A DNA stretch of 64,000 nt, from the NCBI RefSeq assembly GCF_001514285.1, contig NZ_KQ949023.1:186001-250000 (forward strand), read 5' to 3'. This DNA comes from Streptomyces sp. DSM 15324 (GTDB taxonomy: Bacteria; Actinomycetota; Actinomycetes; Streptomycetales; Streptomycetaceae). Within the stretch, counting starts at the first letter, position 1, and the number at the start of each line of letters is the position of its first letter. This document shows, one piece after another, positions 41,627 to 50,997 of the stretch. The notes under the pieces are model-generated. The model saw only the letters and a list, made by a program, of their open reading frames with translations. It was not told where the DNA came from and did not search any database. A program made the translations under genes and the position numbers.

Positions 41627-42834
41627 GTCGCCCCCCGGCCGGCGAGCGCCTCGGCGCGCAGCCGCGCGGCCCGGCGCAGGGCGGCCACGGCCGGGTCGTC
41701 CGGGTCCCCGGACGCGCCGCGGGCCGCGGCGAGGACGTCCTCGACGGTGCTCAGGCCGCCCAGTTCGGCGCGGAGCGAGCGGCCCAGGGTGGTGACCGCG
41801 CCGGCCGCGCGGGAGCGGGCACGGCAGTGGAACGCCAGCTCGCAGGCGGCCAGGCACTCGGGCGCGTAGGCCGCCGGGACCGCTTCGACGGCCGCCGTGA
41901 GCTGCTCGGCGGGCAGCTCGGGGGAGAAGCAGGTGCCGTCGGGGAGGGTGTCGGCGATGTCCTGGATGCGGGTGAGGCGGGCGAGCTGGCGGCTGGTGAC
42001 CGCGCGCTGCTTGCGGATGTCCACGGCGGACGCGGTGGGCAGGTTGGAGAAGTCCTTGGGGCAGACGAGCAGGACCCGGTGGCGGACCCGGGGTGCCGGG
42101 TCGAGGCGGGCGGCGACCTCCTCCAGGGCCAGCACGTAGACGGCGGCCTGGCGGGCGGCGGCGCCCACCTTCGCCGGGTCGGCCGAACCGTCCAGCATCG
42201 GGAAGGACTTGATCTCCACGACCGTCCAGCCGCCGTCCGGGTGCACCACCACCGCGTCGGGCTCCAGGAAGGCGGTGGAGCCGGCGACGTCGAGGGCCAG
42301 CATCGGGTGGTCGAGGAACGTCCAGGTGCCGAGGGCCTGTTCGGTGGCCTCGCGCAGCGCCAGCGCGGTCCGCGCGGTGCGGCCCTCGGGGCCGGAGGCG
42401 GTGAGGTCGGGGGTGCTCCTGGTGGTGGGCGGTTCGGCGCCCGGGTCCAGTCGTTCGTGTACGAGCCGCAGCAGTTCCGCGCCGCCGTCCGCCTTCACCT
42501 TCGCCTCGAAGGCGTTGCCGCGGGTGAGGGCGAACTGGGACTGGCCGAAGGCCGACGGGGAGCCCAGGGCCCCGGCCAGCGCCGCCTTGTCCACCCCGGC
42601 GCCGTCGAGGATCGCGCGCCGCTTGCAGCCGGGGTTGGCGGCGAGGGCCGCGAGGGCACGCGCGTCCAGCGCCTTGGCCGGTACGTCGGGGCCGCGCAGC
42701 TCAGCGAGCCGCTGCCGGAGCGCCGTCCCCCGCGTCCGAGGGGGAGGCACCCGGTCCGGTTCCCGCCCCGAACCGTGACTCGCGCTGCCGTGGAATTCGT
42801 TCACCCGTCGAAGTCTGGCATCCGCCACTGACAT
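41617..42834 (-). CDS. RecB/Cas4-like Fe-S nuclease (PD-(D/E)XK)
   Basis: 405 aa. The nuclease core is visible as AFLEPDAVVVHPDGGWTVVEIKS: Asp193, Glu207 and Lys209 make the D...ExK signature, and QAAVYVLALEE (Q229-Y233) is the RecB-family QxxxY helix. Cys70 (NPGCKRR) with Cys327, Cys331 and Cys337 (APECLAACELAFHCRAR) give the one-plus-three cysteine pattern of iron-sulfur nucleases such as Cas4, Dna2 and AddB. ATG 42834 gives a 134-bp antiparallel-free overlap with the end of the PAP2 gene on the same strand; an internal GTG at 42804 is an alternative. First gene of the operon with a 541-aa protein and an SF1 helicase. Confidence 0.8.
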   Translation of the reverse strand: MSVADARLRRVNEFHGSASHGSGREPDRVPPPRTRGTALRQRLAELRGPDVPAKALDARALAALAANPGCKRRAILDGAGVDKAALAGALGSPSAFGQSQFALTRGNAFEAKVKADGGAELLRLVHERLDPGAEPPTTRSTPDLTASGPEGRTARTALALREATEQALGTWTFLDHPMLALDVAGSTAFLEPDAVVVHPDGGWTVVEIKSFPMLDGSADPAKVGAAARQAAVYVLALEEVAARLDPAPRVRHRVLLVCPKDFSNLPTASAVDIRKQRAVTSRQLARLTRIQDIADTLPDGTCFSPELPAEQLTAAVEAVPAAYAPECLAACELAFHCRARSRAAGAVTTLGRSLRAELGGLSTVEDVLAAARGASGDPDDPAVAALRRAARLRAEALAGRGATCR

Positions 42835-43735
42835 TCGGGGCGCTGGTGTCCGGGGTGGCCGTCGGCGTGGTGTCCGCGGTGGCCGCCGGGGAGGGCGTGG
42901 CCGGGGCGGCCGCGGAGGCCGCCGCCGGGGCCGGGATCCGGGCCGCGGGTGACGGGACCCCGGCGGCGGCCGCGGTCCGCAGCCGGTCCGCGGTCCGCGT
43001 CACGAGCGGTGTCAGCAGCAGTCCGACGCCCATCACGGCCGCGCCGGCGACCGCGTCGAGGAAGTAGTGGTTGGCGGTGCCCATGACCACGATCGTCGTC
43101 AGCAGCGGGTAGAGCACGGCGGCCGTGCGCGCCGTGCGGGTGCGGCCGTGACGCCACAGCATGACACCGCACCACAGGGACCAGCCGACGTGCAGGCTCG
43201 GCATCGCCGCGTACTGGTTGGTCATCCCGCCGAGTCCGCGCGGCGCGCTGGCCTCGCCGCCCCACCAGCCCCACGAGCTGTACTGGGCCATGGTGTCCAC
43301 GAAGCCGTGCTCCGCCGACAGCAGGCGGGGCGGGCAGGTGGGCAGCAGGGTGAAGCCGATCAGACCTATGAAGGTGGACGTCATCAGCCAGGTGCGGGCG
43401 GCCCGGTAGCGCAGGCTGCGGGAGCGGAACAGCCAGACCAGGATCGCCGGGGTCACCAGGTAGTGCAGCGACGCGTACCAGAAGTCGGCCGGGACGCCGA
43501 GCCAGGCCTCGCTGGTGAACAGCCGGTTCAGCGGGTGCTCGGCGTTGAGGTGGAGGTACTTCTCGATGCGCAGGATCGCCAGGCCGTGGTCGACGGCGGT
43601 CGTCACGTCCCCGCGCGCGAGCAGCCGGCCCGCCGAGTAGCAGGCGTACACCAGCAGGATCAGCGGCAGCTCCGTCCACCAGCGCAGCCGGATCCGGGGG
43701 GCCGCCTCGGTGCCTGGTGTCTCGGTCTGCGGCAT
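42701..43735 (-). CDS. PAP2-family membrane phosphatase
   Basis: 344 aa with about six transmembrane helices ([63 protein letters not shown]). Active-site parts of the PAP2_3 type are [14 protein letters not shown] and [16 protein letters not shown]; both His residues are present. These enzymes dephosphorylate lipid phosphates or transfer inositol phosphate. The C-terminal 90 residues are a disordered Ala/Pro/Thr tail, whose coding sequence overlaps the nuclease gene start by 134 bp in a different frame. The tail may therefore be recent or the nuclease start may be further downstream. Confidence 0.87.
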   Translation of the reverse strand: MPQTETPGTEAAPRIRLRWWTELPLILLVYACYSAGRLLARGDVTTAVDHGLAILRIEKYLHLNAEHPLNRLFTSEAWLGVPADFWYASLHYLVTPAILVWLFRSRSLRYRAARTWLMTSTFIGLIGFTLLPTCPPRLLSAEHGFVDTMAQYSSWGWWGGEASAPRGLGGMTNQYAAMPSLHVGWSLWCGVMLWRHGRTRTARTAAVLYPLLTTIVVMGTANHYFLDAVAGAAVMGVGLLLTPLVTRTADRLRTAAAAGVPSPAARIPAPAAASAAAPATPSPAATADTTPTATPDTSAPNVSGGCQTSTGERIPRQRESRFGAGTGPGASPSDAGDGAPAAAR

Positions 43736-43969
43736 CCGATCGCCTCCCCCTTCGTGTCGCTGATGCGTCGCTGCTGTGTCGCTGCGCCCGTGGTCGCGGG
43801 ACGTGTCACTTTACGGCGTATGCGCGCGCCCCCCGCGGGGCGCCCCCGGCCCTCAAAGACGCCGGGATCGCCCGCCGGGTTGCCCCGTTTCAGGGTGAGC
43901 GATGATGGAGGGGTCCCGCCTCCGCTTTCTCCCCTGAGACGTCCCAGGGATTCCCCGGAAAGGTCCCTC
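43736..43969. other. Divergent intergenic region, PAP2 / histidine phosphatase
   Basis: About 234 bp containing several TGTCGCTG-type short repeats near 43757-43790 and the sequence GTCACTTTACGGCGTA. No gene seen; promoters for both flanking genes are expected here. Confidence 0.4.
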
Positions 43970-44566
43970 ATGGCACCGCGCATCCTGCTGGCCCGGCACG
44001 GACAGACCGAGTGGTCGCTGTCCGGCAAGCACACCGGCAGGACCGACGTACCGCTGCTGGAGGAGGGCCGCCGGGGCGCCAAGCTGCTCGGCGAACGGCT
44101 GCACCGGACGCCGTTCGACGGGCTGCGGGACGTCGAGATACGCACCAGTCCGCTGGCCCGCGCGCGGGAGACCTGCGACCTCGCGGGCTTCGGCGAGCGG
44201 GCGACGCGCTGGGACACCCTCATGGAGTGGGACTACGGCGCCTACGAGGGCATGACCCCGGCCGACATCCAGCAGGTCCGGCCCGGCTGGCTGATCTGGC
44301 GTGACGGTGTCCCGGAGGGGGAGTCGCTCGCCGAGGTCACCGCGCGCGCGGACGACGTCGTCGCCTGGGCGCGGTCGGCGGACCGGGACGTCCTGGTCTT
44401 CGCCCACGGTCACATCCTCCGCTCCATCGGCGCCCGGTGGCTGGGCCTCCCCCTGGACTTCGCCGCCCGCATCCGGCTGAACCCGACCTCGCTGTCGGTC
44501 CTGGGCTGGGCGTACGGCGAACCGGCGATCGAGAGCTGGAACGACCTCGGTCACCTCACGCCGTAG
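43970..44566 (+). CDS. Histidine phosphatase (phosphoglycerate-mutase-like)
   Basis: 198 aa. N-terminal [22 protein letters not shown] with the phospho-accepting His in RHG, Arg in [18 protein letters not shown], the Glu in [13 protein letters not shown], and the second His in [13 protein letters not shown]. It is a small single-domain member; related enzymes act on sugar phosphates, including phosphoglycerate-like and alpha-ribazole-type substrates. The frame is open far upstream, but ATG 43970 has a GGAAAGG site and starts right before the conserved core. It converges with the TPR regulator gene, overlapping by 11 bp. Confidence 0.92.
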   Translation: MAPRILLARHGQTEWSLSGKHTGRTDVPLLEEGRRGAKLLGERLHRTPFDGLRDVEIRTSPLARARETCDLAGFGERATRWDTLMEWDYGAYEGMTPADIQQVRPGWLIWRDGVPEGESLAEVTARADDVVAWARSADRDVLVFAHGHILRSIGARWLGLPLDFAARIRLNPTSLSVLGWAYGEPAIESWNDLGHLTP

Positions 44567-46094
44567 CGCCCGGCCTCGGGCCGGCCGACCGCGGTGTCGA
44601 CGCGTGCCGGTCCAGGAACTCCTGCACCCCGTCGGCCCGCCGGTGCGGCAGCAGCACCCGCGCCGTGCCGGCCAGCATCCCCTGGATCCGCGAGGACTGG
44701 ACCTGGCCCAGCAGATCCAGCACCCGCAGGCCCGCCACCGCCGCCTCGCCGGGCCGCCCGCCGCGGGCCAGATCGTCGGCCAGCTCGGCCGTGTACAGCG
44801 CGATGTTGCGGGTGAAGTGCGGGTCCTGGAGGTCCGCCGCGCGCCCCGCGTGCCGGGCCGCCCGGGTCCAGTCGCCGAGCGCGGACCAGCACTGCGCCTC
44901 CAGGCCGGCCAGCTCGGCCTCGCCGTAGAACGTCATCCACTCGGGGTCGGCGTCCGAGGGGCCCCGCTCGTAGAGGGCGTGGGCCCGGGCGAGGGACTGT
45001 TCGCAGCCGGCCCGGTCGGCGAGCCCGGCCCAGCCGCCCGCCTCGCGCAGCGCGAGCAGGGACATCAGCCGGGGGGACCCGAGGGGGCGTGCGACGCGCT
45101 GGGCGGCCTGCGCGGCCCGTACGGCCTCGCGGGGGCGCCCGGCGTCGCGCGCGAGGAACGCGGTGTTGCAGAAGGCGTGCGCCTCCAGCGCGTGGTCGCC
45201 GCTCATCCGGGCGGTGGCGAGGGCCTCCGCGTAGTGCGAGCGGGCGTCGTCGAAGCGGCCCGAGTCGTGTGCCAGCCAGCCCACGGAGATGGCGAGTTCC
45301 CCGGCGCCCGAGTGCAGCCGGTCGGCGGTCGTCTGCCGGGTGGTGCCGGCGTCGAGCAGTGCGTAGGCGGCGCGCAGGGGGGCGGCCGCGCGACGGTAGA
45401 GGCCGTCGGCGCCGTGCCGGTCGTCCAGCAGACGGATTCTGCGGACCGCGTCCTCGAGGACACCCGCCTCGCTCGACCCGACGCGGCGCACCCGGCGCCC
45501 GGCGGCCGGCGCGGCCGGGTCCCCGCCGTTCGGGCGGGGCCGTGAGGACGGGACGGCGAGGGCCAGGGGGCCCAGCGAGACGGAGGCCACGGTGGCGCCC
45601 CCGCCGGTCATGAATGCGCGACGCAGCACGTCGCTCTCCTCGTGGTTGTGGTGCGTGTCGTACGGGGTTTGCGTGTCATACGGCTCACGCGCCCCGCATG
45701 TCTCACCCGCCTCCCGCGTCTCACCCGCCTCCCGCGTCTCACTGGTGGTGAGCGCCGGGCTGGTGGGGTGCACGGGGGGCGCGTCCCCGGCGGCGCGCGC
45801 TCCTCGTCCGCGGACGGACGCCCGGGGCGCGAACCCCAGGTCGGTGAGCGTCCGGCCGGGGAACATGTGCAGGAAGACCCGCTCGTACGCGTAGTTGGGG
45901 CAGCGGATCTCCCCCGCCTCGACCCGCCCGACATAGCGTGCGTCGCAGCTGACCCGCTCGCCGATCTCGCGTGCCGCCCGCCGTACCAGTGCGGCGAACT
46001 CGGCCGGCGAGCGTTGTCCGCGCAGGTGCCGGAAGGCGAGGTTGGGCCGTGGTGGCCGGTCGGGCCGGGGTGGGGTCACCGTTGACGACGCCAT
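44556..46094 (-). CDS. Helix-turn-helix regulator with TPR-like repeats
   Basis: 512 aa. An N-terminal helix-turn-helix-like segment ([37 protein letters not shown]) resembles the AfsR/SARP-free TPR regulators common in Streptomyces. A disordered linker contains a short repeat ([17 protein letters not shown]), then a twin-arginine-like hydrophobic stretch ([20 protein letters not shown]). From about residue 210 on come helical TPR-like units ([60 protein letters not shown]). The target and signal are unknown. It is transcribed divergently from a small hypothetical gene across 250 bp. Confidence 0.85.
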   Translation of the reverse strand: MASSTVTPPRPDRPPRPNLAFRHLRGQRSPAEFAALVRRAAREIGERVSCDARYVGRVEAGEIRCPNYAYERVFLHMFPGRTLTDLGFAPRASVRGRGARAAGDAPPVHPTSPALTTSETREAGETREAGETCGAREPYDTQTPYDTHHNHEESDVLRRAFMTGGGATVASVSLGPLALAVPSSRPRPNGGDPAAPAAGRRVRRVGSSEAGVLEDAVRRIRLLDDRHGADGLYRRAAAPLRAAYALLDAGTTRQTTADRLHSGAGELAISVGWLAHDSGRFDDARSHYAEALATARMSGDHALEAHAFCNTAFLARDAGRPREAVRAAQAAQRVARPLGSPRLMSLLALREAGGWAGLADRAGCEQSLARAHALYERGPSDADPEWMTFYGEAELAGLEAQCWSALGDWTRAARHAGRAADLQDPHFTRNIALYTAELADDLARGGRPGEAAVAGLRVLDLLGQVQSSRIQGMLAGTARVLLPHRRADGVQEFLDRHASTPRSAGPRPGATA

Positions 46095-46346
46095 GGCCGG
46101 GTCCTCTCATGCGAACCGTCGAACCATGCCGGAACCGGGGTGACGCAGCCGATGCCCGGCGGTGATCACCTGATGTCCAGCGAGCAAGAACGTACCTGCT
46201 GTGATGGGGCGGCCACGCGGTGTTTGGCCACAAACCGGATTTCTCCCCCACGATCTGCCATGAACTGCCATCCTTTGCGGCGGACTTCCGCCGTAGCCGT
46301 TGACGCGGTCGTGCGTTGAACGCTGTGGACTGCAGGAGCGGGCTGT

Positions 46347-46766
46347 GTGGTGGAGGCCGGGATGGAGACCAGCCGGAGCAACGATCCTTGTGCGCCGTCG
46401 TCGGCGTTCGGGCCCGCGGGCCCGGCGTGCGACCTGGTGACGGTGCCGACCCGGCAGGGACTGGAGGCGGTCGACATCCTGCGCCGGGGCGCGGCCGAGG
46501 CGGTGGGGCCCGTGCTGCACGACGACGGCGGCGACACCCTCGGCTTCCTGGTGCCCCGCGGCACCGCCGCCGCCTGGGACCTGCCGGGAAGCGTCTGCAC
46601 GGCGACCGAGGGGCGCGGCCTCAGACGCGACCCCGAGCCGCCGGTGGAGGGCTCCGACTGGCTGCTGCCGCCCGGCGAGGCGGACCTCGCGACCGATCCC
46701 GCGGTGCTGCGCCGGGCCCTCGGCGAGGCGGCCCGGACCATCGAGGCGGCGGACAACTGCCGGTGA
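46347..46766 (+). CDS. Conserved streptomycete hypothetical protein
   Basis: 139 aa from GTG 46347 (ATG 46362 possible). Core blocks CDLVTVPTRQGLEAVDILRR, VGPVLHDDGGDTLGFLVPRG and the ending DWLLPPGEADLATDP are typical of a common streptomycete family of unknown function that resembles the N-terminal part of Prim-Pol-like proteins. No signal peptide or membrane helix. It lies 52 bp before the spermidine-synthase-like gene in the same direction and may share its transcript. Confidence 0.8.
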   Translation: MVEAGMETSRSNDPCAPSSAFGPAGPACDLVTVPTRQGLEAVDILRRGAAEAVGPVLHDDGGDTLGFLVPRGTAAAWDLPGSVCTATEGRGLRRDPEPPVEGSDWLLPPGEADLATDPAVLRRALGEAARTIEAADNCR

Positions 46767-46818
46767 GGTGACCGCCGCGCCGGCGCGAGCCGACCGTGCC
46801 GCCTGCGAAGATGCCCTC

Positions 46819-47691
46819 ATGGGGAAGTCCAGGAACACCCGGCGCGAGCGCGGCGCCGACCCGGCGGCCGTCGTCGAGGCCGTCGACGGGGGGCTCGCGG
46901 AGCTGCTGCCCGACCGGGACCGGGCGCGGGCCTGGACCCTGCTCATCGACGGGGCGCCGCAGTCGCACGTGGACCTCGACGACCCGGCGTACCTCTCCTT
47001 CGAGTACCAGCGCCGCTTCGGCCATGTCGTCGACCTCGCCGCGCCGCCCGGCCGCCCGGTCCACGTCGTGCACCTCGGCGGCGGCGCGTTCACCCTCGCC
47101 CGGTACGTGGCCGCGACCCGCCCCCGCTCCACCCAGCAGGTCGTCGAGCGCGACGCCGCCCTGGTCGCCCTGGTGCGCCGGGAGCTTCCGCTGGATCCGG
47201 GGGCCCGCATCAGGGTCAGGTCCGTGGACGCGCGGGACGGGCTCGGCAAGGTGCCGGACGGCTGGGCCGACCTCGTGGTCGCCGACGTCTTCAGCGGCGC
47301 CCGCACCCCCGCCCACCTCACCTCGACCGAGTTCCTCGACGAGGTGCGCAGGGCGCTGAAGCCGGGTGGTCGCTACGCCGCCAACATCGCCGACGGCCCG
47401 CCACTGGCCCATCTGCGCGGCCAGATCGCCACCGCCGCCGCCCGCTTCGCCGAGCTGGCCCTCGTCGCCGACCCCACGGTGCTCCGGGGGAAACGGTTCG
47501 GCAATGCCGTGCTCCTGGCCGCTGACCTCCCCCTGCCGATCGCCGAGCTGACCCGCCGCGCGGCCTCCGACCCGCATCCGGCCCGCGTCGAGCACGGCCG
47601 CCCGCTGCTCGACTTCACCGGCGGCGCGACCCCGGTGACGGACGCCGCGGCGGTCGCCTCCCCGGCCCCGCCGCCCTCGGTATTCCGCTAG
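46819..47691 (+). CDS. Spermidine-synthase-like methyltransferase-fold protein
   Basis: 290 aa. A Rossmann AdoMet-type fold of the SpeE-like superfamily: VHVVHLGGGAFTLARYVAAT (motif I), QVVERDAALVALVRRELPLD, RIRVRSVDARDGLGKVPDGWADLVVADVFSG. The N-terminal tetramerisation part and the acidic active-site residues of genuine spermidine synthase are not clear, so a polyamine substrate is not assured. ATG 46819 follows a short gap from the upstream hypothetical gene. Cytoplasmic; role unknown. Confidence 0.85.
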   Translation: MGKSRNTRRERGADPAAVVEAVDGGLAELLPDRDRARAWTLLIDGAPQSHVDLDDPAYLSFEYQRRFGHVVDLAAPPGRPVHVVHLGGGAFTLARYVAATRPRSTQQVVERDAALVALVRRELPLDPGARIRVRSVDARDGLGKVPDGWADLVVADVFSGARTPAHLTSTEFLDEVRRALKPGGRYAANIADGPPLAHLRGQIATAAARFAELALVADPTVLRGKRFGNAVLLAADLPLPIAELTRRAASDPHPARVEHGRPLLDFTGGATPVTDAAAVASPAPPPSVFR

Positions 47692-47731
47692 ACGATGGTG
47701 GTTTTTGTTGGTTCGTGCCGCAGAAGGCTGT

Positions 47732-47795
47732 CGCTCAGGACGTCTGGCGCTCAGAACATCTGGCGCTCGGGACGTCTGGCGCTCAGAACGTCTGT
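47732..47795. repeat. Four tandem 16-bp repeats
   Basis: Units begin CGCTCAGGACGTCTGG, CGCTCAGAACATCTGG, CGCTCGGGACGTCTGG and CGCTCAGAACGTCTGT at 47732, 47748, 47764 and 47780. The last unit contains the stop codon of the minus-strand gene, so the array has grown out of a coding end. Confidence 0.9.
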
Positions 47796-48298
47796 ACGTC
47801 GACCCGTGGCGGCCCGTCGTGCCAGGTGCAGAAGACCGACACCCGGTCCGCGCCCGAGGCGAAGTCCACCCGGATCCAGGACTCCGTCTTCCACACCTGC
47901 ACCGACCAGCCGGCGGCCGGGGTGGCGGACACGAGGGTCGCGTAGGTCCCGGTGAGGTCGAGGACGACCCGGCCGCCGTCGGTGTCGTAGCTCTTGACCG
48001 TCCCGGCGGGGCTTGTCTTCGCGGCCGCCGGGGTGCCGGCCGGGCTGCCGCTCCGGGTCGGGGACGCCGAAGGGCGCGCCGCGGAAGGGGTGGGCGAGGC
48101 GGACGTGCCGGTAGGGGAAGAGGGGCGGGGGCTCGGCTGCCGGGGGGTGGAGGTCACCTCGCCCACCGTCAGCGGCAGGGCGCGCGGGGGGTCGTAGGCC
48201 GTGCCCGCCATCACGGTGTGGACGCCCCACCACGACAGGGTGACCGCGGCGCCCGTGGCGAGCGTCCAGGCCAGTAGGTGTACGAGTCCGCTCCGCAT
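47783..48298 (-). CDS. Membrane-anchored or secreted hypothetical protein
   Basis: 171 aa. N-terminal hydrophobic segment (SGLVHLLAWTLATGAAVTLSWWGVH) acts as signal or anchor. A Pro/Ser/Thr-rich linker (about 50-95) leads to a small C-terminal domain of about 70 residues (TVKSYDTDGGRVVLDLTG, GWSVQVWKTESWIRVDFAS) ending VFCTWHDGPPRVDVQTF. This pattern of a short anchored beta domain is frequent in streptomycetes and uncharacterised. It is divergent from the response-regulator gene, 122 bp away. Confidence 0.8.
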   Translation of the reverse strand: MRSGLVHLLAWTLATGAAVTLSWWGVHTVMAGTAYDPPRALPLTVGEVTSTPRQPSPRPSSPTGTSASPTPSAARPSASPTRSGSPAGTPAAAKTSPAGTVKSYDTDGGRVVLDLTGTYATLVSATPAAGWSVQVWKTESWIRVDFASGADRVSVFCTWHDGPPRVDVQTF

Positions 48299-48420
48299 AG
48301 CGGGCCATCTTGCCGCACCCTTCGCACGGGTGTCGCACGGACGGGACACCGGTTGTCCACAGAAGCGGAGTTGTCCACAGGCCCCGGCCGGGTTCGAGGG
48401 CATGGCGTACGGTGCGGCGC

Positions 48421-49128
48421 ATGGCACGTGTGCTCGTGGTCGAGGACGACCAGTTCGTCCGCTCGGCGCTCATCCGGCATCTGACCGACGCCTCGCACCT
48501 GGTGCGCAGCGTCGGCACCGCGCTGGAGGCGCTGCGCGAGGTCGCGCATGTCCGCTTCGACGTGGTGATCCTGGACCTCGGACTGCCCGACCTGGACGGC
48601 TCCGAGGCCCTGAAGATGCTGCGCGGCGTCACAGACGTCCCGGTCATCATCGCCACCGCACGCGACGACGAGACGGAGATCGTCCGGCTGCTGAACGCGG
48701 GCGCGGACGACTACCTGACCAAGCCGTTCTCGGTGGAGCACCTGTCGGCGCGGATGGCGGCGGTCCTGCGCCGGGCCCGCTCCGGAGCCGGTGCGCCCCC
48801 GCCCTCCGGAGTCCTGCGCGTGGGCGGTCTGAGCGTCGATCCGCTGCGGCGCCAGGCCGAGTTGGACGGGGCACGCCTCGACCTCACCCGCCGTGAGTTC
48901 GACCTGCTGGCCTTCCTGGCCGGCCGGCCGGGTGTCGTCGTCCCGCGCAGGGAACTGCTCGCCGAGGTGTGGCAGCAGTCCTACGGCGACGACCAGACGA
49001 TCGACGTCCATCTGTCCTGGCTGCGGCGGAAGTTGGGGGAGACGGCGGCCAGCCCGCGCTATCTGCACACGCTGCGCGGTGTCGGCGTGAAGCTCGAACC
49101 GCCGGAGGACGCGGGGGCCGTGGGATGA
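48421..49128 (+). CDS. OmpR-family response regulator
   Basis: 235 aa. Receiver domain with the acidic pair in LVVEDDQF, phosphorylatable Asp52 in ILDLGLPDLDG, Thr/Ala in IIATARDD and Lys in YLTKPFSVEHL. A winged-helix output domain (about 130-225) contains LDLTRREFDLLAFLAGRPG and DVHLSWLRRKLGE. It controls transcription when phosphorylated by the kinase encoded next; ATGA overlap at 49125-49128 couples the two. No target is evident locally. Confidence 0.95.
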   Translation: MARVLVVEDDQFVRSALIRHLTDASHLVRSVGTALEALREVAHVRFDVVILDLGLPDLDGSEALKMLRGVTDVPVIIATARDDETEIVRLLNAGADDYLTKPFSVEHLSARMAAVLRRARSGAGAPPPSGVLRVGGLSVDPLRRQAELDGARLDLTRREFDLLAFLAGRPGVVVPRRELLAEVWQQSYGDDQTIDVHLSWLRRKLGETAASPRYLHTLRGVGVKLEPPEDAGAVG

Positions 49129-50495
49129 GGTGGGCACTGGTCAGGGTCTGTCTGGCGGTCACCACGATGGTCGTGGTCGCCTTCGCCGTCCCCCTCGGTC
49201 TCGTCGTCAGGGAGATGGCCCGCGACCGCGCCTTCTCCAACGCCGAGCGGGAGGCCGCGGTGGTGGTCCCGGCCCTGTCCATCACCACGGACCGGGAGGA
49301 GTTGGAGCGCGTCGTCGCCTCGGCCGGCTCGGACGACGGGATGGCCGTGCACCTGCCGGCCGGTGACGGCCGGGCCGCCGTGGACCTCGGCCGGCGGCGG
49401 GCCGCCGAGGCGGACGTCGTCGCCGTACGGAAGCTGGGCCGCGCCTCGACGGCGGATGTGCCGGGCGGCTCCGTGCTGCTCCAGCCGGTCGCGCTGGGCC
49501 TGGGCACGGTGGTGGTCGAGGTGTACGTCCCGGAGTCCGAGGTCACCAACGGCGTCGGCACGGCGTGGGCGGTGCTGGCCGGGGTCGGGACCGCGCTGGT
49601 CCTGGGCTCGGTCGCGGTCGCCGACCGGCTGGGTGTGCGCATGGTGCGGCCGGCCCGGCGGCTGGTGGAGGGGGCGCACGAACTGGGGGAGGGGAAGCTC
49701 GGGGCCCGGGTCCCGGAGGAGGGGCCGGACGAACTGCGCCGGGCGGCCGTGGCGTTCAACTCGATGGCCGACCAGGTGGTGCAGCTCCTGGCGAACGAAC
49801 GCGAGTTGGCGGCCGACCTGTCCCACCGGTTGCGCACCCCGCTGACGGTGCTCCGGCTGAACGCGGCCTCCCTCGGCGACTCCCCGGCCGCCGAGCAGAC
49901 CCGCACGGCGGTGGCCCAGCTGGAGCGCGAGGTCGACACGATCATCCGTACGGCCCGGGAGACCAAGCCGCAGACGACGGCGCCCGGTGCGGGGGCGGGG
50001 TGCGACGCGGCGGAGGTGGTCCGGGAGCGGATGGCGTTCTGGTCGGCGCTCGCCGAGGACGAGGGCCGCAAGGTCCGCACCGCCGGGGTCGACCGCCCGG
50101 TCCGCATACCCGTGGCCCGCGCCGACCTGGCCGCGGCCCTGGACGCCCTCCTCGGCAACGTCTTCCGGCACACCCCGGAGGGCACCGCCTTCGCGGTCGA
50201 CGTCCACAACAGCGAGGACGCGGTGATCGTCCTGGTCTCGGACGCGGGCCCCGGCATACCCGACCCGGAGGCGGCGATGGCCCGCGGCCGTGGTTCCGGT
50301 GCCACCGGCTCCACCGGGCTGGGCCTGGACATCGTCCGCCGCCTCGCCGAGTCCACCGGCGGCGACGTCCGCATCGGCCGCTCGGTCCTCGGCGGCACGG
50401 AGATCCGCATCTGGCTCCAACTGGACGGCCGGGAACCCCTCCGCCGGGGCCACCGGGGAACGGTACGCAGACGACGCCGGGCGACGACCGTGTGA
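49125..50495 (+). CDS. Sensor histidine kinase
   Basis: 456 aa. Two transmembrane helices (about 8-28 and 144-166) bracket an extracellular sensor of about 115 residues. A HAMP segment (MVRPARRLVEGAHELGEGKL) is followed by a HisKA-type dimerisation helix with His234 in DLSHRLRTPLTVLRL. The ATPase domain has N (LLGNVFRHTPEGTAF), G1 (SDAGPGIPDPE) and G2 (STGLGLDIVRRL) boxes. Partner of the preceding response regulator. The signal is unknown. Confidence 0.94.
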   Translation: MRWALVRVCLAVTTMVVVAFAVPLGLVVREMARDRAFSNAEREAAVVVPALSITTDREELERVVASAGSDDGMAVHLPAGDGRAAVDLGRRRAAEADVVAVRKLGRASTADVPGGSVLLQPVALGLGTVVVEVYVPESEVTNGVGTAWAVLAGVGTALVLGSVAVADRLGVRMVRPARRLVEGAHELGEGKLGARVPEEGPDELRRAAVAFNSMADQVVQLLANERELAADLSHRLRTPLTVLRLNAASLGDSPAAEQTRTAVAQLEREVDTIIRTARETKPQTTAPGAGAGCDAAEVVRERMAFWSALAEDEGRKVRTAGVDRPVRIPVARADLAAALDALLGNVFRHTPEGTAFAVDVHNSEDAVIVLVSDAGPGIPDPEAAMARGRGSGATGSTGLGLDIVRRLAESTGGDVRIGRSVLGGTEIRIWLQLDGREPLRRGHRGTVRRRRRATTV

Positions 50496-50990
50496 CCCGG
50501 GCGGGGCCGCCGGGCCCCGCGCCGCTGGGCCGCGAGTCGCCGGGCCCTGCGCCGCCGAGCCCCGCCGGGCCGCCGAGCCCTGCGCCGCTGGGCCGCGAGT
50601 CGCCGGGCCCCGGGCCGCCGAGCCCCGCCGGGCCGCGAGCCGCCGAGCCCCGGGCCCCGGGCCTCGCGCCCCCCGGGCCGCGAGACGCCGAGCCCTGCGC
50701 CCCCGAGGCTTGCCGGGCCGCCGGGCCGCCGGGCCGCCGGGCCGCCGGGCCCCGCGCCCCCGGCCGCGAGACGCCGGGCCGCCGAGCCCCGCGCCCCCGG
50801 CCGCGAGACGCCGGGCCGCCGAGCCCCGCGCCCCCGGCCGCGAGACGCCGGGCCGCCGAGCCCCGCGCCCCCGGCCGCGAGACGCCGGGCCCCGGGCCGG
50901 GAGCCGCCGGGCCCCGCGCCCCCGGCCACCGAGCCCCGCGCCCCCGGGCCGCGAGTCGCCGAACCCCAGGACGACGACCGGGAACCGGGC
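50496..50990. repeat. GC-extreme low-complexity tract with 37-bp tandem repeats
   Basis: About 500 bp composed almost only of GCCGGGCC, GCCGAGCC and CGCGAGACGCC modules. From 50761 a 37-bp unit is repeated three to four times in exact or near-exact form (starts 50761, 50798, 50835, 50872). No start codon context or coding logic of its own is seen, although frames stay open because stops are absent in such sequence. Confidence 0.85.
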
Positions 50991-50997
50991 CCGACCA

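Noticed and set aside
38535..41869. Very long plus-strand open frames opposite the helicase, 541-aa and nuclease genes
   Set aside because: They are shadows created by third-position GC; no ribosome site or motif, while the minus-strand frames carry clear catalytic motifs.
43067..43969. Upstream extension of the histidine phosphatase
   Set aside because: It is antisense to the PAP2 gene and low-complexity; the family core begins right at ATG 43970.
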